Positions 1 through 9,905 of a DNA stretch of 12,500 nucleotides are shown piece by piece. The DNA lies in NCBI GenBank assembly GCA_016946835.1, contig JACVTC010000580.1, positions 1 through 12,500 of the forward strand, in the 5' to 3' direction. A program made the position numbers and the translations under genes. Source of the stretch: Neocallimastix lanati (nom. inval.). Lineage: Eukaryota > Neocallimastigomycota > Neocallimastigomycetes > Neocallimastigales > Neocallimastigaceae. The notes under the pieces are model-generated. The model did not search any database and had not been told where the DNA came from. It saw nothing but the letters and a program-made list of their open reading frames with translations. Every line of letters begins with the position of its first letter. The stretch's first letter is position 1.

Positions 1-765
1 ATGACTGAGATATCATATTATTCATATTATTATTTGTATTATTATTCATATTATTATTAATATTATTATTCATATTATTATTATTCATATTATTATTATT
101 CATGTTATTATTATTCATATTATTATTATTCATATTATTATTATTCATATTATTATTATTATTCATATTATTATTATTATTCATATTATTATTACTCATG
201 TTACTATTATTCATGTTATTATTAATATTACTATTGTTCATATTATTCATATTGTTTATATTACTCATATTATTATTAATATTACTCATACTGCCCATAT
301 TATTATTCATATTATTATTCATATTACCCATATTATTATTCATGTTATTTATATTATTCATATTATTATTCATATTCATATTTCCCATATTGTTATTCAT
401 ATTATTATTATTATTGTACATCATATTATTTGAATAAGATTGCTGTGGTTGTTGTGTTATAGAATATTGAGAATTTGATGCACTATGTTGATTTGAGGAA
501 TCTGATGAATGAGGTGATAATATATCACGATTATCATTGGGTAACCTCATTGAAGGATTTTGCATGGAATTCATATTAAATTGACTTGAATTAGCTGTTG
601 AGTTTTGTTTTGATGATATATTCATTATTGGACTATCAGTTTCTCTATTTGAATATCTATAAGACTGATTCATTTGATTATCTTATTTTATTTTATTTTT
701 GTTTTTTAATAAAATATAATAAAAAATGTTAATAAATTAATATTTATTCATAAAATAACTGTTTT

Positions 766-797
<32 letters not shown>

Positions 798-1436
798 ACA
801 ATAATTCAAATAATAACTATATATATATTTACTTTTTTGAGGTAAATAGGAAGTTGAAGTTGAAGGAGGATTTTGCAAATTATCCATTGGTCTAATAGAA
901 TTTGGAGATGAAACATTAGAATTTATCATTGGAAATTTCATAGTTCTTTTATCTAAAGATCTCATTTGATTATTATTGTTATTGCTATTATTATTGTTAT
1001 TATATGGACGAGATGAATGTGACATTTCAGAATATGAATCATTTTGTGACATGTATGATTGATTATATCCTACATAATCATTTATTAATATAATAAAATA
1101 ATAGATTAAATATTAGAAATTAGTTATTTAAAAAAAAAAATGTATATATATATATATATAATAAATAAGATAAATTAAATCTATAAATATGTTAATATAT
1201 TTATATATATTGATATTTATATATTGTATATATTACCAGATAGATCAGCAGAAGAATTTCTTCTAGGTTGATTTTGATCCATCATAGAATCATTCATTTG
1301 CATACTTTTTTGTTCTTTCATAATTATTATAGTTGTTGATAAAATTTTATTTTAAAGCAATTATTATAAAAAAATAATAATAATAAATAAAACATATACA
1401 TACAATTAAAAATAAATCAATTACAAAAAGTAAAAT

Positions 1437-1486
<50 letters not shown>

Positions 1487-1808
1487 GTATAATTTTCAAT
1501 AATACTATAAAATTGTAAATTTTATTTTCAAAAAAAAAAAAAAAAAAAAAAAAGGATATATATATATATATACCTTTATTATCAATATCTGAATAACTAT
1601 CTGATATATTATCTTTATCATACATTTTCATTCTTTTATTCATGGGAAGTATCACAGAATTATCCATTTCAGGATTATTATTATTTATATCCATATTTCC
1701 TGATAGTTTTCCCATATTATTATATGTATTTTGCGGTGGATAAGACTGCATTGGTTGTATGCGTGAATTATCCCCTGGATTAGGATTATTTGGATATGAG
1801 TTATTCAT
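1..1808 (-). CDS. Asn/Met/Ser-rich low-complexity protein, N-terminal part (C-terminus off the left edge)
   Basis: Function is not recognised. I propose four exons: 1574-1808, 1237-1314, 833-1069 and 1-681. They are joined by GT..AG introns of 259, 167 and 151 bases, all phase 1, giving 410 codons in the window. The ATG at 1806-1808 has an in-frame TAA upstream. The protein is hydrophilic, rich in Asn, Ser, Met, Gln and Pro, with no visible folded domain, signal peptide or membrane segment. Residues about 1-80 include a basic patch (MNKRMKMYDKD). Residues about 85-105 contain QPRRNSSADLS, which has an RRxS pattern of the PKA type. A poly-Asn stretch follows (NNNNNSNNNNN). From about residue 268 to the edge the protein is almost only Asn and Met in NNM/NNNM units with occasional Gly, Ile and Ser. 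The frame stays open to base 1, so a conserved domain may lie beyond the edge. Such composition is common in fungal and amoebal regulatory proteins, but that is not evidence of function. Confidence 0.72.
2..430 (-). repeat. Coding (AAT)nATG repeat: Asn/Met tract of the left-edge gene
   Basis: On the plus strand this reads as irregular (ATT)2-5 units separated by CAT. On the minus strand it gives runs of AAT codons punctuated by ATG, with a few GGA/GGT (Gly), AAC and ATA codons. No stop interrupts the minus frame (codons starting at plus positions 2 modulo 3). Its reverse frame on the plus strand is a Leu/Phe/Ile-only ORF, which I take as a shadow. Confidence 0.85.
769..797. repeat. (AT)n dinucleotide run in an intron
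   Basis: About 29 bases of alternating AT lie within the third intron (682-832) of the left-edge gene. Shorter AT runs occur near 1143-1161 and 1557-1572. Confidence 0.8.
1439..1553. repeat. Intronic microsatellite: (TAA)15 and an A24 run
   Basis: (TAA)15 covers 1439-1483 and an uninterrupted A run covers 1530-1553. Both lie in the first intron (1315-1573) of the left-edge gene. In the minus frame of exon 1 they read through as Phe and Ile runs, which shows that the open frame past 1574 is intron rather than protein. Confidence 0.8.
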
Positions 1809-2542
1809 AAATTCAAATTGACTTTCTTTTTTAAATCTTTATTATATTTATGTCAGTAAATATATTTATAATATATTAATATTTGTTTTCTTAATTTTTA
1901 CTTTATTTTATTTTTTTTTTAATTATTTCATAATACTTTTATTAATATATCTTTTTTATTCTATAATTATTTAATTATTAATATAATTGTTATTATTTAT
2001 GTTTTAATCTTAATATATTATTATTAATTTATAATGTATATATTTCAATATAGAATTTATAATATTATATCAAAGATTCATTTTTTTAATATATTATCAT
2101 TACAAGTAATTATTAAATATTAATTATAATCATAATGAAATTTAAAACAATATTTACTAATTAAAAAAATTGGAATTAGTAGAAAGTGGAATCTATTAAT
2201 AAATTTTTTTAATTCATAAAGAGGTTAATATTTATTTAAAATGAAAAAAATATATATATATATTTAATAATTATTGAATTTATATTAAAAAAAGATATAA
2301 ATTAAAGTGTTTAATAAAAATTTTCTTTTTAAAAAAAGAAATAAATTATAAATTAAAAATAAAAAGTTAATTTGTTTAAAAACAAGTTTTTATTTTATTA
2401 TTATTAACCAAAAAGAAAAGAGAAAAATAAAAAAAGTTTAAAAATAATAAATAAATTATAAAATTGATTATTAATAATTTTAATATTACTTTAAAAAATA
2501 TATTTTGCAATTTTTTTTATATAAAATACATAATTGTAACAT

Positions 2543-2543
<1 letters not shown>

Positions 2544-2582
<39 letters not shown>
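2544..2582. repeat. T39 homopolymer
   Basis: An unbroken run of T follows AACATG at 2538-2543. Tracts of this length exclude nucleosomes in other eukaryotes. A role here is inference only, and tract length may be misjudged in assembly. Confidence 0.9.
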
Positions 2583-2587
<5 letters not shown>

Positions 2588-2988
2588 TATTTTATTATTT
2601 TATTACTATATTATTACATTTTATTAATTAATTTATACAATTTCACATTTTTATTTAATTTTTACAATTTCTAATTTTAATTTATTTATATATATGTATA
2701 TAAATTCAATAAGCAAAAATATATATTAATTATATTAATCTGAACGATAATCACTACTTAATAATCTAAAGATTCATTTATAATTATAAGTTTAAATTAA
2801 AATATTTTATTAGACTTTAAATAGAAAATTAAGTTTTTTTACGTATAAAAAAAATTAACAATAAATTTAATGTTTAATAATATTCTATAATATATTGAAA
2901 TATAAATGCTTTTTTCACCTACTTAGTATATCTTTCATTCTGTATTTAAATAAAACTATTTATATAATTAATTGAATATAAAATGGCA

Positions 2989-3162
<174 letters not shown>

Positions 3163-3898
3163 ATTATTTTTATAAAAAATCAAAAAGTCTTTTTTTATTT
3201 TTTATTTATAAGTTTAATTTTAAATTATAATAATAAAAGCATTCTTTCATTTTATATAAAGAAATATTATATATTAATATTTTATCTAAGTTAAATTTAA
3301 ATTAATATAGCAATGAAAATATGTTTTCTTCTTAGTCTAAAATAATTCATTTTCTACATGAAGATTTTTATAAATTAATTCATATAAATTTATATTAAAT
3401 AATAATTAATTTCATAATTAATTTCATAATTAAGTAATTATTTTTATTTACTTTTAAATTTATGTTGTATTATTAGTATGAAATATTTATAATTATTTTT
3501 ATTTAATTTTCTATATCTTTTTATTTCAATAAAATTAAACAATATAATTAATATCTTAACATTATTTAATTCCTTTTTTAAAAAATCTTCTATTTTTTTA
3601 TTATAAACCAAAATTGTTATAAATTTTTAAATATTATATTTACACTCATAATATTATAATTGCATTTTATTTTTTTATATTAAATTTTCAAAAGTTTAAA
3701 TGTTATGATTGTTTTTTATTATAATATATCATATCTTCTAAAGTTTTAATTATTGATAATTTATTGAAAATATAATATTAATTAATTATTAAAGTTCTAT
3801 AAAGAATTACTAGAATTATTATTAATTAATTATTAAACAGAATAACGGGAAATAATGTAATTAATAGAATTATTTTCTTTTTTCATAAATTTAATAGT

Positions 3899-4628
3899 TT
3901 ATGATAATCCAGATGTTGATGACATTAAATTATTTATATATTTTGATAGTATTTGATTTTCAGAATTCAATTGCGCATTTTCTTTTTTAGCTTTTTCCAC
4001 TTTATCAATAACATCTATTATTAATTATTGAAAATAAATAATAATAATATTAAAAATTATAATGAAAATTATTCATTAAATATATATATAATAAGAATAA
4101 AATTAATAATTACAATAAATATTAATCATTAAAAAATATAAAATAATGTCATTTAAAATTATAATGAACATTAATTTATAATTATTATTATCACAATTAA
4201 ATTTATATATATAATAATACCTTTTAAATTATATTGTAAACTCTTAAATCTCCTGTTTGATTTTAAATATTTTTATATATAAATATATTAAATTTGTATT
4301 GAAAAAAAATATATATATATATATATACCCTTTAAATTTTAGTTTAAAAAAATATATATATACGTATTTATATATATATATATATAGTATATAAAACAAA
4401 AGTTTATATTAATAATATTTACTCTATTAATTCTTCCTTTTCAGGGTCAGATCCATGTTTTCTATCTCCAACCAATGAACCACTAAATATTGAAGTCTTA
4501 TACGAAATTGAATTTTGACGAGCAAATTGACCACTTGTAGGAGTAGGTGTTTGTGGATTTGCTAAAAAATCAAAATCTAAGTTTAAACTTATATCATTTT
4601 TTGGTGTCGTTGGTTTTGAAGTAGACAT
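3899..4628 (-). CDS. SCOC-type short coiled-coil protein
   Basis: Exons are 4423-4628, 4221-4252 and 3899-4014 (206 + 32 + 116 = 354 bases, 117 residues and stop). Introns of 170 and 206 bases have GT..AG ends and the phases fit. The C-terminal part resembles the SCOC domain as I recall it (DUF2205; human short coiled-coil protein): a heptad segment EELIERFKSLQYNLKDVIDK followed by KKENAQLNSENQILSKYINN and LMSS. In human SCOC the matching part has the pattern ENxxLxSENQxLxxYIxNLMS. Residues 1-65 are Ser/Thr/Pro-rich and probably disordered, with RQNSIS as a possible basophilic kinase site. Known SCOC relatives form parallel coiled coils at the Golgi, bind Arl GTPases and act in starvation-induced autophagy. 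For this protein that role is inference. Start choice: the first ATG of the exon, with only T/A-rich sequence upstream. Confidence 0.83.
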
Positions 4629-4744
4629 GATTAAAATTGCTTTCTTTAAAATTAAATTATTTTATTATTTTTTTTTTAATTTTTATCTTATTTTTTTTTT
4701 AATTTTAATTTTAATTTTATTTCTATTTTTTTTTATTTTATTTT

Positions 4745-4850
4745 GTTTTTATTTTTGATTTTGATTTTATTTTTATTTTTATTTTTATTTTTATTTTTAT
4801 TTTTATTTTTGTTTTTATTTTTATTTTTATTTTTATTTTTATTTTTATTA
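4745..4850. repeat. (ATTTTT)n hexanucleotide array
   Basis: Purines recur every six bases in a T background, clearest from 4769 to 4847 (14 purines in register, one of them G at 4811). Less regular GTTTTT/ATTTTT units precede it. Confidence 0.85.
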
Positions 4851-5179
4851 TTTTAATTTTTTTTCTATTCTTATTGTTATATTTATTTTTATTTTATTTA
4901 TCTTTATTTATTTATCTTTATATATTTATTTATTTATATTTATTTATTTATATATACATATTTATTTATTTATTTATATTAATTATTTCTTTATTTTATT
5001 CTTTTTTTATTTTATTTTTTTTTTATACTAGGAAGAGAATACACTTTCAGCGCTTTATTAAATAGATAATTATATTATTATATATTAATCTTTTTTTTTT
5101 TTTTAAAAAAAAAATTCATATTATAATTTAAAGATAAAAAAAAAAGTATATAAAAGATTAAGTAAAATTAAAAAAAAAA

Positions 5180-5248
<69 letters not shown>
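5180..5248. repeat. (AAT)23 microsatellite
   Basis: The trinucleotide array is exact. It is preceded by an A run and sits directly beside the higher-GC enclave that starts near 5281. Confidence 0.9.
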
Positions 5249-5254
<6 letters not shown>

Positions 5255-5286
5255 GTATATTTTAATCGTAGAAAATTTTAATGTAA

Positions 5287-5770
5287 TTAAAGGATAAAAA
5301 TAGGTTCAAAAGTTAAAGAGATTTCGGTGCGATGTACACTATATGTAGTAACATGATCACCATTTAAATCTAAAAATAATAATACGAAGAAAGTAATATC
5401 TTTAAAATAGAAAGTGTGGTGTCTACAAAACTCTCCCCTTGAAAATATAGAAAAATTCTCATTAAAAGAATTACTTGCTATAGATTCTGTGAGAGGAACT
5501 AGACTATTAGTATTTAAATTCGAAATATATATAATAGGACTACTGATAGTAGTATTGCTACTAAGCCATATCGCGGCTCTCTCCGTACTGAAGGATTTCT
5601 TACTAAATCGATCAAGAAATAACTCAAGAGAGCTCTCTTGAGTTATTTCTTGATAGATATTGTTTTATTAAGATAATTCTCAAGCCCACAATATTCTGAA
5701 AAGTATACCCCTGTGAACTGTTTAAGAGTTGTTCACTTAAATGTCTCCGTTCCGCAGTATTGAATTGTAG
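5287..5770 (-). pseudogene. Possible relic of an unidentified coding sequence or element in a higher-GC enclave
   Basis: This is not recognised. About 5281-5800 has roughly 22-40 % GC per 60 bases, like the exons of this window and unlike its intergenic DNA. The minus strand holds two overlapping open frames. The upstream one (5627-5770, 48 codons) includes ERRHLSEQLLNSSQGYTF. The downstream one (5290-5664, 125 codons, TAA at 5287-5289) includes LELFLDRFSKKSFSTERAAI and a Ser/Thr/Asn-rich part. Neither has an in-frame ATG. The frame changes within the 38-base overlap, which lies mostly inside a perfect palindrome. This fits a decayed gene with a frameshift, an exon of a gene whose other exons I cannot find, or a non-coding element whose frames are open by chance. 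A plus-strand frame (5411-5638) is also open but has no ATG and is shorter. Confidence 0.35.
5611..5654. repeat. Perfect 44-base palindrome
   Basis: Two 22-base arms meet with no spacer at 5632/5633. The core is CAAGAGAGCTCTCTTG and the outer ends are ATCAAG and CTTGAT. There is no mismatch across the 22 pairs and pairing fails at the next base on each side. In RNA it would form a hairpin of about 20 pairs. Because it is self-complementary, both strands can read the same peptide, SRNNSRELS, before a stop. Confidence 0.95.
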
Positions 5771-5953
5771 CTAATTTAAAGCTGAAATTCGGCCAAGAAT
5801 AAATAAATATATATTTATAATTATCGTTTTATTATATACACAAATATTATATAACTACTCATCTATAATTATCTATATTTTTTTTTTTATTAATAATATT
5901 TTATTATTTTTTTTATTGTTTAATTTTATTTAATATTAATATTATTATTTTTA

Positions 5954-5955
<2 letters not shown>

Positions 5956-6023
<68 letters not shown>
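5956..6023. repeat. T56A12 homopolymer junction
   Basis: Fifty-six T (5956-6011) are followed directly by twelve A (6012-6023). It is the longest homopolymer in the window. Confidence 0.9.
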
Positions 6024-6240
6024 TAATAAAAGAACTTTCACATTTTTGTAGTTTTGATACTTTTTTTATTTATTTATTTGTTTATTTTAATTTTTATTTT
6101 TATAAAAGTTTTAAATATATTTGTATTAATAAATATTTAACAAACTATTATAAATTATTTAAATAATAAAATTAAAAGCGTTTTTTTAAGAGCTACAGAT
6201 CTTATTTATTTATTTTTTTTTTTCAGTAAATTGTTATTTG

Positions 6241-6241
<1 letters not shown>

Positions 6242-6296
<55 letters not shown>
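6242..6296. repeat. T36A19 homopolymer junction
   Basis: Thirty-six T (6242-6277) are followed directly by nineteen A (6278-6296), about 110 bases past the Rab1 stop codon in the direction of transcription. Confidence 0.9.
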
Positions 6297-6407
6297 TTAA
6301 AAATAAAAAATGGATTTTACTTGATGGTCATTAATTTGAAATATATAATATTTAATGATTTGAAACAAAAAATATATAAAACTATGCTACATTTTTATTT
6401 TAACTAT

Positions 6408-7642
6408 TTAACAACAACCACCAGCTTGTTCTTGTTGAACAGCAGTTCCAGATAAATTAAGCTTCTTTTCTGTTTTATTTTGTGCAGTGGTGTTACCTAT
6501 TCTATTAAAAAAAATTAAAAGTTTTTATATTTTAATATCATTCTTTCTTGATTAATGGAAATAAAACATAATAATAATAAAATTATATATATATTTACCT
6601 ATCTTTAATTTGTTTAGTCATTGTTAAGAAAGCTTGTTCAACATTAGTAGCACTTTTAGCACTAGTTTCTAAGAATGGTATTGATAACTGATCAGCGAAT
6701 TCCTATTATTAATAATTAAATTAAAATATTGATATCAATTTTTATATTAATTATATAATATTTAAAACTTCAAAAATAAATTTTTTTATTTAATTATAAA
6801 TTTAAAATTACCTTAGCAGTATTGTATTGAACAACCTTCTTTCCTTCAAGATCACTCTTGTTACCAACTAAAAGTTTATTAACACCTTCACAGGCATAAT
6901 GGTCAATTTCTTGTAACCATTGTTTAACATTGTTGAAGGTTTCTTGGTCAGTAACATCATAAACAACAATAATACCATGAGCACCACGATAATAACTAGA
7001 GGTAATAGTACGGAAACGTTCTTGACCAGCAGTATCCCACTTTAATAAAAATAATTATTATTATTTTTTAAATCATTAATAATTATTATATCTAATCATT
7101 TATATTAATAATACAAAAAAAAAAAATGAAAAATAAATTTACAATTTGAAGCTTAACAGTCTTTCCTTCAAGTTCAATAGTACGGATTTTCTACATATTT
7201 TATACAATTTATAAATACAAAAAATTATAAAAGAAAAAAAAAAAGTATATTTAATTATTCCAATTATTATAATCAATAAAATTAATATTTCTTGAATAAA
7301 ATTTAATAATAAAATTTTTACTTACGAAATCAACACCAATAGTACTAATGTAGCTTTCAGTATAAGTATCATCCTACATAATCAAATTCCATTTATTAAT
7401 TTATAATTATTATTATTATTTAAATATTTTTATTTATATTATTCAATATTATAATACTTACAGCAAAACGTAAAAGAAGGCATGATTTACCAACACCGGA
7501 ATCACCAATAAGTAAAAGCTTAAATAAGTAATCGCTATTAATAATAATAATAAAAAAAAAAAAATGTAAATAAAAATTTAATATATTTTATAAATTATAA
7601 CTTTTAATTGTTAAAATTAAAAACTTACTATTCTGGATTCAT
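6408..7642 (-). CDS. ypt1: Rab1/Ypt1 small GTPase (complete, seven exons)
   Basis: Rab1/Ypt1 recruits tethers and directs ER-to-Golgi vesicle traffic and early autophagosome formation; it cycles between GDP (cytosol) and GTP (membrane). Exons are 7629-7642, 7462-7534, 7326-7373, 7143-7190, 6812-7039, 6599-6702 and 6408-6501 (609 bases, 202 residues, the usual length). Introns are 88-135 bases with donors GTAAGT, GTAAAT or GTAATT. Visible motifs are the P-loop GDSGVGKS (15-22), switch I with T40 in [15 protein letters not shown] with catalytic Q67 (62-67), NKSD (121-124), ETSAK (149-153) and a C-terminal GGCC, ending in the CC geranylgeranylation site. The effector region and N-terminus are nearly invariant with fungal Ypt1; the hypervariable tail (about 175-198) is lineage specific. 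The first exon encodes only MNPE and part of Y5. No key residue is missing. Confidence 0.97.
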
Positions 7643-8158
7643 TTTATATATATCTCTTATTAATTTGCAAGAAAAAAAATAATAAAAAAAATAAAATAAT
7701 TAATTATCAATTAATACTAAATATTTTTTTTTTTTTAATTTTCAATTTAAAAATATATTTATTTTATTTCTAGTTTTGTTCATATTTTTGTAAAATATAT
7801 ACAAAATTGAATTATATTAATAAAGTTTTTTTCTTTTTTCTTTGTTTGATTATTTGTTTATATCTATATAGATATTTATATGAATATAAATGTAAATATA
7901 TTCGAATATTTTCCATCAGCTTTTCTTTTAACTTTATGATTATCATATCCGACATCAATCTAGATTTAACTTTTTTTTTTTCTCTTTTATTTCCGAAAAT
8001 CATTTTTATTTTATTTATATATATATGTATTATTATTATTATTTTTTATTTATTTATATTTATAAATTTTAACTTCATTTATATATTCTTATATTTTCTT
8101 GATTACATTGAAGTATCCGAAAATTTCAAAATTTTTTTGATTTTAACTTTTTTTTCAA

Positions 8159-8194
<36 letters not shown>

Positions 8195-8650
8195 TATATA
8201 TAGATATATATATTAAATACATATTATAATTATATATAGCCAAATAAGTATGCTCTTTATTTCAATTATTTCTCTTCATACATAAACATGTCATTATTTT
8301 CATATATATAATTAATTTAATTAAACTTTTTATAATACATATTTAATTTGTTTGGTTATTTATTATTATTATTGTTTTTTTAATAATTTAATTTAAATAG
8401 ATTCATTTTTTTGTTCTTTTTTTTTTCTGTACTTTTATTAGATAAGTATTAAAGAAATGATTACACTCCTTATTTATCAATTATTATATTATTTATTTTG
8501 TTTTGAATTTTATGTTAAAACTATTGAATTTTACCTATTATTTTAATCAAATAAAATTGTATATATTAAAAGAATATATATAGTATATCTCTAAAAAATA
8601 AATAGAAAAAGAAAAAAAAAAAATAAAATAAAATATAAGTAATAAAAATA

Positions 8651-8674
8651 GAAAGAAAGAAAGAAAGAAAGAAA
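8651..8674. repeat. (GAAA)6 microsatellite
   Basis: Six exact GAAA units lie in a purine-rich stretch (about 8590-8675). It is one of the few repeats here that contains G. Confidence 0.9.
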
Positions 8675-9392
8675 ATTTAATATAATATTATTTAAATATA
8701 ACTTCAAAAATATAAATATAAATATAAAAAGATTATTTACTTCTAAAAAAAATGGAAATAAAATAATATCAGAAAAAAAAAAATAAAAATAGAGTAAAAA
8801 TAAAAAAATTTTATAGATTATAAATTTTGTTTTTTTATTCCTATTAATAAATATTAATTAACTTTTTTTAATAATAATTAATCATATATATATTTATATT
8901 TTTATGTTTACAATAATGTTAAATTATCTCGATATTATTATTAATATAAATGTACATTAATATTATATAAATATGAATATAATTAATAATTAATCAATTT
9001 TAGAAATTCATTCCAAACATGAATTTTTTTTTATTTTTTTTTTTATTTTTTTTGCTATCCAACCAAATTAAGTTTAAATTTAATGAAATATTATATAAGT
9101 ATTATCAATTTATATTATATCTTACTTTGGGCAATATATAAAAATTTTTATCTAATACTAATAAAGTTAATAAGACTAATTATTAATGATTTAACAACTC
9201 TAATAAAGTAATTATTAATATATTGATAATCATCAAAACTGATGTTTGTTTTAAATCATCTATTATCTATAATAAATAATCAGCATTTTTAAAATTCGTA
9301 ATTTCCTTCATTATTCATTGAACTTGAAATAGTATCATAAAAAGTAAATATTTAAAAATAAATTACATTACATTAAATAATTTTAAACAATT

Positions 9393-9506
<114 letters not shown>

Positions 9507-9905
9507 TAGGTAATTTCTTTAAATGGACAAAACTTTAGAATATCTAATTTATTAAAATAAATATATGATATTGTTAATATATTATATATTTTATAATAGA
9601 ATCAAATAGAATATATTTCATATTCATATATTAAATATTTTTTAAATAAAATTAATAAAATGGATTATTATTTTTATTAATTGAATAATTATTAATATTT
9701 AAATATATTATTTTTAATTAATATGAAAAATATATCATTCATATTAATTGAATTTTCTAAAAGTATTAATCTTATTTTATCACAATATATTAATATTTAT
9801 ATACTATTATATAATGTTATTATATATAGTAGTATATAATAGCAATATTATAGTAGGAGTAGAATTTATTGATTTTTTAATTTTCATTTTTAATAATTTT
9901 TATTT

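Larger units (their letters stand above)
4629..5280. other. T-rich upstream region of the SCOC-type gene
   Basis: No gene seen. The plus strand is T-rich with scattered A, so the coding strand of the downstream gene sees A-rich DNA next to its start. It holds a TTTTTA hexamer array, a TTTA-rich stretch (about 4880-5000), a T14A10 junction at 5091-5114 and an AAT array. A small less AT-rich islet lies at about 5028-5066. Confidence 0.7.
5801..6407. other. AT-rich region downstream of the Rab1 gene, no gene seen
   Basis: This is the 3' flank of the minus-strand Rab1 gene and probably contains its 3' UTR and polyadenylation site, which I cannot place among many AATAAA-like strings. It is dominated by two long T-to-A homopolymer junctions. 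A short less AT-rich stretch at about 6176-6201 (containing AAGAGCTACAGATCTT) shows no coding sign. Confidence 0.7.

Noticed and set aside
102-437. Plus-strand open frame of Leu, Phe, Ile and Met only
   Set aside because: It is the reverse strand of the Asn/Met repeat in the left-edge gene, whose minus frame joins well to three further exons.
1347-1573. Extension of the first exon of the left-edge gene as Phe/Ile runs
   Set aside because: A GT donor at 1573/1572 with phase fitting the next exon, and A24 plus (TAA)15 content, show it is an intron read through by chance.
3899-4628. SCOC-type gene as a single 69-residue exon ending at the TAA after ELIE
   Set aside because: The TAA overlaps a GTAAAT donor, and splicing through 4221-4252 to 3899-4014 restores a complete SCOC core in frame.
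4874-5065. Plus-strand frame of Leu, Phe, Ile and Tyr
   Set aside because: It starts at TTG and is a product of TTTA and TTTAT repeats.
5411-5638. Plus-strand open frame in the enclave with a hydrophobic segment
   Set aside because: It has no ATG, ends inside the palindrome, and the opposite strand has longer frames with less odd composition. The apparent membrane segment is likely a reverse-strand effect.
6231-6455. Plus-strand frame with Phe then Lys runs
   Set aside because: It starts at TTG, reads the T36A19 junction, and overlaps the last Rab1 exon on the other strand.
7807-8193. Open frames on both strands upstream of Rab1, including a 63-codon ATG frame on the minus strand (7812-8003)
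   Set aside because: The plus frame starts at TTG and is low-complexity. The minus frame is Lys/Ile/Tyr-rich without a motif. A short upstream ORF in the Rab1 leader cannot be excluded but has no support.
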